Assembly (NCBI RefSeq): GCF_900187605.1
Contig: NZ_FYEA01000009.1
Location: 124,001 to 188,000, forward strand
DNA length: 64,000 nucleotides
Reading direction: 5' to 3'
From: Pseudomonas sp. Irchel 3H7
GTDB taxonomy: Bacteria; Pseudomonadota; Gammaproteobacteria; Pseudomonadales; Pseudomonadaceae
The notes under the pieces are model-generated. The model saw only the letters and a program-made list of their open reading frames with translations. It had not been told where the DNA came from and did no database searches. Positions 8,625-16,029 of this stretch are shown one piece after another. Positions within the stretch are counted from its first letter, which is position 1; each line of letters starts with the position of its first letter. A program made the position numbers and the translations under genes.

Positions 8625-9332
8625 ATGAAGGATCATCAAGCGTCGCAACCCGACGAACACATGGCGCTGGATGCGCTGCCCGGCGGTGATCAGTCCGTTC
8701 TGGGCGCTCTGCCTGCAGACCTTCTCGAGCGTCTCGGCCGTGCACCTCGGGTCGTGCTGGTTGCCAACAATCCGGCTATCACCGCGGCAGACTTTCAGGC
8801 GCTGGACATTGGCGCCGATGATGTCGTCGTCAGCTTCAATACCTGCATCAAAGCGGCGCTGCTCAACAAGCACAGCGTCAATGTCTTCGTGCATGGCTAC
8901 AACGCGCAGGACGCCTATTTTTTTGGTCTGCCTTACGCGCCGCCGGTGCAGCGCATGTTCGAACAGGCGAATGAACGCTGTTTCAGCATGCTGGTGGGCT
9001 GCGCCGCACCGATGTGCCCATTGCCACGTGTGGCGATGTATTGGGATCGCATTCCGCTGCCGCCGCTGTGGAACTACCCGGTCGACCGGCCGGGCGGTAA
9101 ACGCTACGTCGGGCCGTCCACGGGTTTTAACACGCTGGTGTTGTTCGACTGGTTACGTGATCACGCCGGTTATACCTATCAGCTGATGACCCTGGGGTTT
9201 TCCAACGAAGCAGGAAAGCTGTGGGGTGGCCATGCCTGGGATTACGAGCGCGACTGGCTGCAGAAATCGCACGTCATTGTGGTGCCGCTACCACCCCGTC
9301 GCTGGTGGCAAAAGCTGTTTCGGCAAAAGTAA
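8625..9332 (+). CDS. Putative glycosyltransferase with sialyltransferase-like (GT29) motifs
   Basis: This 235-residue protein shows three features in the order of eukaryotic-type GT29 sialylmotifs. First comes an L-motif-like stretch, VLVANNP at 44-50 followed by VVSFNTC at 68-74. Second is an S-motif-like PSTGFNTLVL at 164-173 with TLGFSN at 189-194. Third is a VS-like H-x4-E at His203-Glu208 (HAWDYE). This suggests a CMP-sugar transferase fold. The donor could be a nonulosonic acid or Kdo-type sugar rather than sialic acid; that is inference. It begins directly after the stop of the preceding glycosyltransferase. The basic, Trp-rich C-terminus may sit on the inner membrane. No CMP-sugar synthetase gene was seen in this window. 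Confidence 0.55.
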   Translation: MKDHQASQPDEHMALDALPGGDQSVLGALPADLLERLGRAPRVVLVANNPAITAADFQALDIGADDVVVSFNTCIKAALLNKHSVNVFVHGYNAQDAYFFGLPYAPPVQRMFEQANERCFSMLVGCAAPMCPLPRVAMYWDRIPLPPLWNYPVDRPGGKRYVGPSTGFNTLVLFDWLRDHAGYTYQLMTLGFSNEAGKLWGGHAWDYERDWLQKSHVIVVPLPPRRWWQKLFRQK

Positions 9333-9390
9333 GCCACATCGTGAATCCGGTTGCCGTCAGGCCCGAACCATTTTCAAAAGGTGCTGTTGA

Positions 9391-10191
9391 GTGTTGAAAA
9401 TTGCCGTGGCTTTTTTCGGGATCCCGAGAAATTCGACAATCTGCTTCCCCTCTATCGAACAGAACGTTCTGGCGCAGTTGCCTGCGGGCAGCGACGTTAA
9501 GTGCTTCTACCATCTGTACAAGATCGATGAGGTGCAGAACACGCGGTCCGGCGAGAAGGGTGAACTGAAGGCGGACAATTACCAGCCGTTCGAGTCGATG
9601 ACCGGCACGCTCACCTCGACCGAAGGTGTGCTGGAGCGCTGGGATTTCGAGCAGGTCAAAGCACAGGGCGACACTTGGGCCGATGACTATGCGTCGCTGC
9701 GTAATCTGATCTATCAGCTCAACTCGTTGCACACCGTGACCTTGATGATCGAATCCTTCAATCCGGATTTCGTTGTGTTCGTGCGCCCGGACAATTTCTT
9801 CCACACCGCGCTGCCCGGCTATGTGTTCAATCATCCGCAGGCGCGGCGACACAACGCCTACATTCCTGATTGGCAGTGGTGGGGTGGTTTGAACGACCGT
9901 TTCGCGGTTTGCGGGCGCGATACCTATGTCGCGTACGGCAAACGGGTCGAGCGCATTTTCGATTTCTGCAAGGCGACAGGTCGCAAGCTGCATTCCGAGC
10001 GCTTGCTCAAATATGCGTTGCAGCAGGTGGATGCCAAAATCTGCACACTGCCGACTCAGGCATCACGAGTGCGCATTACCGGCGCATTTGCCGAGGAGTC
10101 GTTCTCGCCCAAGCGCGGCATGGGCAAGCGCGAAAACCGCTACTTCCATTTCTTCGCCGCGTTGCGCACGTGGTGGGATCGCCGCCGCTAA
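9391..10191 (+). CDS. Uncharacterised protein, probable glycan-biosynthesis enzyme
   Basis: This 266-residue protein has no signal peptide. It starts with a Rossmann-like strand (LKIAVAFFGIPRN) and contains FNPDFVVFVRPDNFFH near residue 122, which resembles the (I/V)RxRPD motif of poorly characterised bacterial and algal proteins found in polysaccharide clusters. A WQWWGGLNDRFAVCGRDTY stretch near 157 resembles an acceptor-loop region. The start is GTG; the Shine-Dalgarno is weak. It lies 58 bases after the GT29-like gene in the same direction and ends in an intrinsic terminator, so it probably closes the sugar-transferase operon. A GT-A-like glycosyltransferase role is inference only. Confidence 0.5.
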   Translation: MLKIAVAFFGIPRNSTICFPSIEQNVLAQLPAGSDVKCFYHLYKIDEVQNTRSGEKGELKADNYQPFESMTGTLTSTEGVLERWDFEQVKAQGDTWADDYASLRNLIYQLNSLHTVTLMIESFNPDFVVFVRPDNFFHTALPGYVFNHPQARRHNAYIPDWQWWGGLNDRFAVCGRDTYVAYGKRVERIFDFCKATGRKLHSERLLKYALQQVDAKICTLPTQASRVRITGAFAEESFSPKRGMGKRENRYFHFFAALRTWWDRRR

Positions 10192-10213
10192 ACCGCTATT
10201 TGGCGGTTTTTTT
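10191..10213 (+). terminator. Intrinsic terminator of the LPS-core operon
   Basis: AACCGC and GCGGTT form a short stem just after the stop codon, followed by seven T residues. It overlaps the last codons of the convergent gene on the other strand. Confidence 0.75.
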
Positions 10214-11158
10214 GCCCAGCCCGACCAAACGCAGCGCCTTGATGCTCAACTGCTTGAGCCCCTGACGCGGGGCTTTCGCCGGTTGCAGACCCTGTTGCAC
10301 CAGCCAGTCCTTCCAGCGAATCCGCTCCTCGCGCACGACCCAGCCGGTTTGTGTCGCAAAGCTCTCGGCCAGATACAGACCTCGGGTGCTGGCCGGCACC
10401 AGTTTGTCGCGCTTGAGCGTGTATAGCTCGGCCAGTGGCGCGCCGTCCTTGAGTGGCATCAAGTACAGGTCGGGGCGCTTGCGGTCGAGTCTGGCCACCA
10501 GTTGATCACCTTCCAGACGCTCGTCGACGTGGAACAGACTCAGGGACTTGGCTTCCTTGGGCACATCCAGGCGCAAGTCGTAGATCAATTGCAGTGACGC
10601 GGTCGGCAGGTGTACGTAGGCCCGAGGCCGTTCGAGCAATTGCAGATTGGCGCTACGGATCGGTCGCGCTGAGCCGGACAACGGGGTCAGGCGAAACGGC
10701 AGGGCTTCGCGATAATGCAGAGCTGCAGAGTAGGGGGCTGGCAGCCAGGTGTCGTTGAAGCGCCCGCCGAGCCAGCCTTCCGGTGTCTCGAGCAAACACT
10801 CTTCAGCAATTTCCTGAATGGCCGTGTGTAGCGGGATATTCAGCTCATGAGCCGGCACGTAACCGGAAATCAATTTGAGCACGACGTCGCCACGGTCCTG
10901 TCGGCGCTGGCGCACCAGCACCCAATAATCGCGATTCTGCCAATGCAGGGTCAGACGTACCGAAACGCCGAGATTGGCCAGCTCCAGCGAGAAGCGCTCA
11001 GTGTCGGCCACGCTCACCGGTTTGCGCCGCTGCAAGGTCTGCGCGAAGTTCAGCGGCATGCCGACGCTCTGATAGGTCAGGCCTTCGGGGGTGGCTTCGA
11101 CGAACAGCGGCAGGGTCTTGAAGTTGCTCGGGTTCTTTCTGATGAGCGTGCGCGGCAT
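10196..11158 (-). CDS. Conserved hypothetical protein ('metal ABC transporter ATPase' misnomer)
   Basis: This 320-residue cytoplasmic protein is conserved among pseudomonads in this neighbourhood. Seen: no Walker motifs, so the name sometimes given to such proteins (metal ABC transporter ATPase) is not supported. An AIQEIAEECLLE segment near residue 134 resembles the core REx2EE of a Nudix box, but the preceding spacing and glycine are poor. The C-terminus is strongly basic. It converges on the glycan operon and shares its terminator region; upstream, 31 bases separate it from the aldo/keto reductase gene, so these minus-strand genes may form one unit. Function unknown. Confidence 0.6.
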   Translation of the reverse strand: MPRTLIRKNPSNFKTLPLFVEATPEGLTYQSVGMPLNFAQTLQRRKPVSVADTERFSLELANLGVSVRLTLHWQNRDYWVLVRQRRQDRGDVVLKLISGYVPAHELNIPLHTAIQEIAEECLLETPEGWLGGRFNDTWLPAPYSAALHYREALPFRLTPLSGSARPIRSANLQLLERPRAYVHLPTASLQLIYDLRLDVPKEAKSLSLFHVDERLEGDQLVARLDRKRPDLYLMPLKDGAPLAELYTLKRDKLVPASTRGLYLAESFATQTGWVVREERIRWKDWLVQQGLQPAKAPRQGLKQLSIKALRLVGLGKKTAK

Positions 11159-11189
11159 ATCGGCTCCTGCTTAAGGCCGCGAGGCGGCG

Positions 11190-12002
11190 TCAGTGACCAC
11201 GTAGGACCTGGGCAACGGTCGTAACGTTGTGGGCGAGGTGCAGCGGATTGATCGTGCCGACAATAGCACTGGCCACGCCAGGCTGTGCGAACAGCAATTC
11301 GAAGCTGGCACGCACCGGGTCGACGCCCGGGCTCAGGCAGACATGACCGCTGGCCAAGGCTTTTTTCACCAGAATGGCTTTGCCGTGGACAGCAGCATAG
11401 TCAATGACAGCTTTCTCGTTTTGTTCGTTCAGATTGTAGGTGACCATTGCGCAGTCACCTTGCTCCAGTGCCTTGAGGCCACCTTCGACGGTTTTTCCGG
11501 AAAAGCCGAAGCCGCGAATCTTGCCTTCGGCCTTGAGCGCCGCGAGGGTGGCGTACACCTCTTCGTGCTCGAGAATTGCCATGTCGTTGCCGTCGGAATG
11601 CACCAGCACCAGGTCGATAAAATCGGTTTCAAGACGTTGCAGGCTGCGTTCCACCGACATTCGTGTGTGTGCTGCACTGAAATCATGGCGCGACAGACCA
11701 TCGGCAAACTCTTCGCCGACCTTGCTGACGATTACCCAGTCCTGACGCTGGCCACGCAGCAGCGGGCCGAGACGCTCTTCGCTGCGGCCATAGGCCGGGG
11801 CGGTGTCGATCAGGTTGATGCCCAATTCCCGCGCCTGACGCAGCAGCATGCGCGCTTCGTCGTCGCCGGGAATCTGAAAACCGTTGGGGTATTTCACGCC
11901 TTGGTCACGGCCGAGTTTGACCGTGCCCAGACCCAGTGGCGAAACCATCAGGCCGGTGCTGCCCAACGGTCGATGAAGGTCGTGCAGATTGGCAATGGTC
12001 AT
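11190..12002 (-). CDS. Aldo/keto reductase
   Basis: This 270-residue NADPH-dependent oxidoreductase has the (beta/alpha)8 fold. The catalytic tetrad is visible as Asp66 and Tyr71 (DTAPAYGRSEERLG), Lys94 (VIVSKVG) and His135 (LVLVHSDG). A late SAIVGTINPLHL segment fits the cofactor phosphate-binding end of the barrel. It overlaps the upstream FAD oxidoreductase gene by 4 bases, so the two are translationally coupled; the same pair is conserved next to emrE in P. aeruginosa (PA4991-PA4992). Substrate unknown. Confidence 0.88.
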   Translation of the reverse strand: MTIANLHDLHRPLGSTGLMVSPLGLGTVKLGRDQGVKYPNGFQIPGDDEARMLLRQARELGINLIDTAPAYGRSEERLGPLLRGQRQDWVIVSKVGEEFADGLSRHDFSAAHTRMSVERSLQRLETDFIDLVLVHSDGNDMAILEHEEVYATLAALKAEGKIRGFGFSGKTVEGGLKALEQGDCAMVTYNLNEQNEKAVIDYAAVHGKAILVKKALASGHVCLSPGVDPVRASFELLFAQPGVASAIVGTINPLHLAHNVTTVAQVLRGH

Positions 12003-13174
12003 GGCAGCAGTTGCTCCCAGGCGGGAACGCCCATGGGTGGTTTTGGCAGCGCCGGCAAAGGTTCGGCGGCTTGCGGCTGGATGCCGTCGCGCTCGAGAGA
12101 GGCGATGACCCGGTCAGCGAAGTCCGGTGCCAGCGCCAGTTTGGTTGGCCAGCCGACCAGCAAGCGCCCCTGCTCGGCGAGAAAGGCGTTGTCCGGGCGT
12201 GTCAGCCCGGTTTGCAGTGGTTCGGCACGGTCAACCCGCAGGGTCGCCCATTGCGTGGCGCTGAGGTCGATCCACGGCAGCAACTGTGCGATCTCTTTCT
12301 GCGCGGTGGCGATCTGCTCGGCCGGCTCGCGGTGCACGCCTTCGCTTTCGGCGATGTCGCCGCCCATGTACCAGACCCACTGACCGTCAGCGGCCGGGTG
12401 CGTGGTCACGGTGATCCGCGGTTTGCTGCCGCCACCCAGGCAGTGGGCGTACAACGGTTTCAGGCCCGGGCCTTTGGCGAGGATCATGTGCAGCGGCCGG
12501 CGTTGCATGGCCGGCTGGCTCAGACCGAGGTCTTCAAGCAGTTGGGCGGTACCCGCGCCGGCGCTGAGGACGATGCGCTGAGCGCGAATCTCGCGGCCGT
12601 CGACTTGCAACCCGACCAGCACGCCCGCTTCCAGCAGCGGCTCGATGGTTTGCCCGGCGAGCAGGCCATCGCCGGCCAGATCGGCCAGACGCTGGATCAG
12701 GCTTGGCACATCCACGACCAGTTCGGCGAGACGATAGACCTTGCCCTTGAAGCGCTTGTCTTGCAGGGCTGGCGGCAGTTGCTCGCCCTTGACCTGATCA
12801 ACGCGGCCGCGCACCGCTTTGCTGGCGAAGAAACTGGTGAGGTTGCCGGCGAGGGTCCCCGGCGACCACAGGTAATGGGCCTCGGACAGCAGGCGCACAC
12901 CGGACAGGTCGAGCTCGCCATTGCCGGCCAGCGCTTCACGCCAGCGGCGCGGCATGTCGGCGATGGCTTCCGAGGCGCCGGTCAGAGCACCGTGCAGCGC
13001 GTACTTGGCGCCGCCGTGGATGATGCCCTGGGATTTAACGCTTTGCCCGCCGCCGAGGCTGGCACTTTCCACCAGCACGGTCGAAAAACCCTGGCGGCGC
13101 AGACGCGCGTTCAACCAGAGGCCGGCGACACCAGCGCCGACAATCAGAACGTCGGTGGAAATAACGGATGGCAT
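11999..13174 (-). CDS. FAD-dependent oxidoreductase (DAO / glycerol-3-phosphate dehydrogenase-like)
   Basis: This 391-residue flavoprotein has an N-terminal Rossmann dinucleotide-binding motif (VLIVGAGVAGLWLNARL, glycines 13, 15 and 18) and a SQGIIHGGAKYAL segment near residue 50 typical of the DAO family around the flavin. A GxGTAQLLEDLG helix occurs mid-protein. The likely reaction is oxidation of an amine or hydroxy substrate, unidentified. It is the first gene of a two-gene unit with the aldo/keto reductase (4-base overlap). A REP palindrome lies between it and emrE. Confidence 0.82.
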   Translation of the reverse strand: MPSVISTDVLIVGAGVAGLWLNARLRRQGFSTVLVESASLGGGQSVKSQGIIHGGAKYALHGALTGASEAIADMPRRWREALAGNGELDLSGVRLLSEAHYLWSPGTLAGNLTSFFASKAVRGRVDQVKGEQLPPALQDKRFKGKVYRLAELVVDVPSLIQRLADLAGDGLLAGQTIEPLLEAGVLVGLQVDGREIRAQRIVLSAGAGTAQLLEDLGLSQPAMQRRPLHMILAKGPGLKPLYAHCLGGGSKPRITVTTHPAADGQWVWYMGGDIAESEGVHREPAEQIATAQKEIAQLLPWIDLSATQWATLRVDRAEPLQTGLTRPDNAFLAEQGRLLVGWPTKLALAPDFADRVIASLERDGIQPQAAEPLPALPKPPMGVPAWEQLLP

Positions 13175-13265
13175 GCAACGACCTCAGTGTTCAAGACGAG
13201 GGCGCAGTATACAGACTCGGGAAAGGGGCGGATTTGTCGATGATCAACAGGCCGAACACAAATCC

Positions 13266-13301
13266 AAATGTGGGAGCGAGCAGGCTCACTCCTACAAGGG
13301 A
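13266..13301. repeat. REP palindrome
   Basis: The sequence reads tgtgggagcgagcaggctc followed by actcctacaag, the classic imperfect palindrome of fluorescent pseudomonad REP elements. It lies between two minus-strand genes. Confidence 0.75.
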
Positions 13302-13314
13302 ATGTGGTTGGGCT

Positions 13315-13647
13315 TTAGTGCCCGGCAGTTTTCGAGAACAACTGGATCACGACGACGCCCAGCACGATCAACGCCATCCCCAGCATCGCCGGGATATCCA
13401 GTTTTTGCCCGTAGATAAACAGCGCCGCGACGCTGACCATCACAATGCCCATACCCGCCCAGACCGCATAGGCAACGCCGACCGGTACGGTGCGCACCAC
13501 CAGCGTCAGCATCCAGAACGCAATCGCGTAGCCGACGATGACCAGCACTAGCGGCAGGGGGGTGCTGATGCCTTTGACGGCCTTCATCGATACGGTGGCG
13601 ATCACTTCGGCGCAGATGGCAATGGCCAGGTAGGCGTAGGCGTTCAT
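13315..13647 (-). CDS. emrE: Small multidrug resistance efflux protein EmrE
   Basis: This 110-residue protein has four membrane helices and works as a dimer exchanging protons for quaternary cations and dyes. The essential Glu14 is present (IAICAEVIATVS), as are the helix 3 G-x-G (WAGMGIVMVS) and the helix 4 GMALIVLGVVVIQLFS dimer interface. It resembles P. aeruginosa EmrE (PA4990) in length and location, flanked by the same FAD oxidoreductase and LysR gene. It is divergent from the LysR gene with 110 bp between the starts, so that regulator could control it; this is an inference from arrangement. Confidence 0.9.
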   Translation of the reverse strand: MNAYAYLAIAICAEVIATVSMKAVKGISTPLPLVLVIVGYAIAFWMLTLVVRTVPVGVAYAVWAGMGIVMVSVAALFIYGQKLDIPAMLGMALIVLGVVVIQLFSKTAGH

Positions 13648-13757
13648 GGTTCAGATCCTCAATGTAAAACGTTGCTTGCTGAGGCGGCATTCTAGTGATT
13701 CACCAGATGGGGTAAAGTCATTACCTATCTGTTCTGAAGATGGGTTGGCGAATCAGC

Positions 13758-14654
13758 ATGCAGTGGAATCTGGATCAACTTCGGGTGTTTGTCGATGTGG
13801 CCGAACATCGCTCGTTTTCCGCCGTGGCGCGCCAGCAGCGCAAGGCGCAATCGGCGATCAGCAACGCTGTTGCCATGCTTGAAGATGATCTGGGCGTGAG
13901 CCTGTTTGAGCGTAGCAGCGGTCGCCAGCCAAGCCTTACTGAAGCGGGCGAAGCATTGCTCGAAGAAGCGCGGGAAGTCCTGCGCCAGTGTGAGCGTCTG
14001 AATGGCCGGGCGATGGCAATGATGCGTGGTCAGGAAGCGCAACTGCGCGTGGCCCAGGACGAGGCGATGCCCTATCAGGCGCTGGTGGAAAGTTTCGGTG
14101 AACTGGCCGAGCAATTCCCCAGCCTTGAAGTGCAACTGACCAGCGCCGCGCAAGGCGAGGTCGCGCGAAAACTGGTCGAACGTCGCGCCGACCTCGGCCT
14201 GCTTTTCTATCACGATGAAATCCCCGAAGCCTTGGAGCGCCGCGTCCTCGGCAGCGTGGAGATGGTCACGGTCTGTGGCATCAAGCACCCGCTGGCGGCG
14301 CAGTCCTATGTGACCTGCCAACAACTGGCGCAACACCGACAATTGCTGATGTCGACGCAAACCAGCGTCTATCCCGGCAACGAGCCGGCCAGCCCGCAGG
14401 TGTGGCGCGCCGACAGTTTCTACGTGATGTCCGAATGGCTGGTGCGCGATCTGGGCTGGGCCTGGTTGCCGCGCCATGTGGTGCAGTACTCGGCGTATCA
14501 GGGCTTGATGGTTGAACTCGACAGTGAGTGGACGCCGCCGGCGCTGGTGGTTGAGCTGGTCTGGCGCCGCGACGAACCGCTCGGCCCGGCCGCGCGTTGG
14601 CTGGCCGAACGTTTTGCCGTGCACTTGCGGGCGATCGGTGGCAAAAGTCGATAA
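13758..14654 (+). CDS. LysR-family transcriptional regulator
   Basis: This 298-residue regulator begins with the usual winged helix-turn-helix (LDQLRVFVDVAEHRSFSAVA, residues about 4-23, and the recognition helix QSAISNAVAMLEDDLG). A periplasmic-binding-protein-like effector domain follows from about residue 90. The ATG giving MQWNLDQL is chosen because it matches the family; an upstream in-frame ATG at 13740 would add six residues. It is divergent from emrE and lies 11 bases before waaA on the same strand, an order conserved in P. aeruginosa. Effector unknown. Confidence 0.9.
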   Translation: MQWNLDQLRVFVDVAEHRSFSAVARQQRKAQSAISNAVAMLEDDLGVSLFERSSGRQPSLTEAGEALLEEAREVLRQCERLNGRAMAMMRGQEAQLRVAQDEAMPYQALVESFGELAEQFPSLEVQLTSAAQGEVARKLVERRADLGLLFYHDEIPEALERRVLGSVEMVTVCGIKHPLAAQSYVTCQQLAQHRQLLMSTQTSVYPGNEPASPQVWRADSFYVMSEWLVRDLGWAWLPRHVVQYSAYQGLMVELDSEWTPPALVVELVWRRDEPLGPAARWLAERFAVHLRAIGGKSR

Positions 14655-14665
14655 ACTCCGCCGCC

Positions 14666-15940
14666 ATGAATAGAACTCTCTACACCGCGCTGTTTTACCT
14701 GGGGCTGCCATTGGTGGCGATTCGGCTGTGGCTGCGGGCGCGCAAGGCGCCGGCGTATACCAAGCGGATTGGCGAACGTTTTTCCTACGGCATGCCGAGG
14801 TTGCAACCCGGCGGCATCTGGGTGCACGCGGTATCGGTGGGCGAAAGCATCGCTGCCGCACCGATGATCCGCGCTTTGTTGCAACGTTATCCACAGTTGC
14901 CAATTACCGTGACCTGCATGACCCCGACCGGGTCGGAGCGGATTCAGGCGCTGTTCGCCAACGAGCCGCGCATTCAGCATTGCTATCTGCCCTACGACTT
15001 GCCGTGTGCGGCGTCGCGTTTTCTTGATCGCGTTCAGCCCAAGCTTGCGGTGATCATGGAAACCGAGTTGTGGCCTAACCACATTCATCAGTGCGCCAAG
15101 CGTGGAATTGCGGTGGCGCTGGCCAACGGACGTTTGTCCGAGCGCTCCGCACGCGGCTATGGCCGCTTCAGCAAGCTGACCGCGCCGATGCTGGCCGAGA
15201 TGAGTTTGTTCGCCGTGCAGACCGAAGCCGAAGCCCAGCGCTTCCGCGATCTGGGTGCGCGTGCGGAAACAGTCGAAGTCACCGGTTCGATCAAGTTCGA
15301 CCTGACCATCGACCCGCAACTGCTGCAACGCGCGGCCGAACTGCGCGGGCAGTGGCAGGCGCTGGAGCGCCCGGTGTGGATCGCCGCCAGCACCCACGAA
15401 GGCGAAGACGAAGTGGTGCTCGATGCCCATCGCCGCTTGCTGACCAATCATCCGGATGCCCTGCTGATCCTGGTGCCGCGTCACCCGGAACGTTTCAACT
15501 CGGTGTTCGAACTGTGTCAGCGCGAAGGTTTTGCCACGGTGCGACGCTCGACCGCAGCTCAGGTCGATGCAAAGACTTCAGTACTGCTCGGCGACACCAT
15601 GGGTGAATTGTTGTTTCTCTATGCCTTGGCGGACAGTGCGTTTGTCGGCGGCAGCCTGGTGCCTAACGGTGGGCACAACCTGCTGGAGCCGGCAGCCTTG
15701 GCCAAACCGGTGATCAGCGGCCCGCACCTGTTCAACTTCCTCGACATCGCCGCGCAAATGCGTGAAGCCGGAGCGTTGGCCGAAGTGGATGATGCCGAAG
15801 GGCTGGCGGTGGAGGTGCAGCGCTTGTTCGAATTGCCGCGTGATGCGCAGCGTATGGCCGACGCCGGGCTGGCGGTGATGCGCCGCAATCAGGGCGCGTT
15901 GCAGCGCTTGCTGGATGGCTTGGGAAGATTGATCAATTAA
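14666..15940 (+). CDS. waaA: 3-deoxy-D-manno-octulosonic acid transferase WaaA
   Basis: This 424-residue inner-membrane-anchored GT30 enzyme adds Kdo residues from CMP-Kdo to lipid IVA. Seen: an N-terminal hydrophobic anchor (LYTALFYLGLPLVAIRLWL), then the acceptor domain with VHAVSVGES near residue 53 including the catalytic Glu region, TCMTPTGSER near 87 and METELWPN near 131. The donor domain contains PRHPERF near 272 and GGSLVPNGGHNLLEP near 328. It starts 11 bases after the LysR gene. A REP pair follows it and separates it from tolC on the other strand. Confidence 0.95.
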   Translation: MNRTLYTALFYLGLPLVAIRLWLRARKAPAYTKRIGERFSYGMPRLQPGGIWVHAVSVGESIAAAPMIRALLQRYPQLPITVTCMTPTGSERIQALFANEPRIQHCYLPYDLPCAASRFLDRVQPKLAVIMETELWPNHIHQCAKRGIAVALANGRLSERSARGYGRFSKLTAPMLAEMSLFAVQTEAEAQRFRDLGARAETVEVTGSIKFDLTIDPQLLQRAAELRGQWQALERPVWIAASTHEGEDEVVLDAHRRLLTNHPDALLILVPRHPERFNSVFELCQREGFATVRRSTAAQVDAKTSVLLGDTMGELLFLYALADSAFVGGSLVPNGGHNLLEPAALAKPVISGPHLFNFLDIAAQMREAGALAEVDDAEGLAVEVQRLFELPRDAQRMADAGLAVMRRNQGALQRLLDGLGRLIN

Positions 15941-15945
15941 GCAAA

Positions 15946-16018
15946 AAGATCGCAGCCTTCGGCAGCTCCTACATTGGAATCCGTTTCCTGTAGGAGCTGC
16001 CGGAGGCTGCGATCTTTT
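15946..16018. repeat. REP pair (BIME-like inverted repeat)
   Basis: Two inverted copies of a REP unit (agatcgcagccttcggcag and its near-complement ctgccggaggctgcgatct) face each other with a short central spacer between the convergent waaA and tolC. It may also act as a bidirectional transcription barrier. Confidence 0.8.
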
Positions 16019-16029
16019 GTTTTTAAGGC

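Noticed and set aside
11936..13243. Long plus-strand frames opposite the aldo/keto reductase and FAD oxidoreductase
   Set aside because: Both minus-strand genes have complete catalytic or cofactor motifs; the opposite frames have none.
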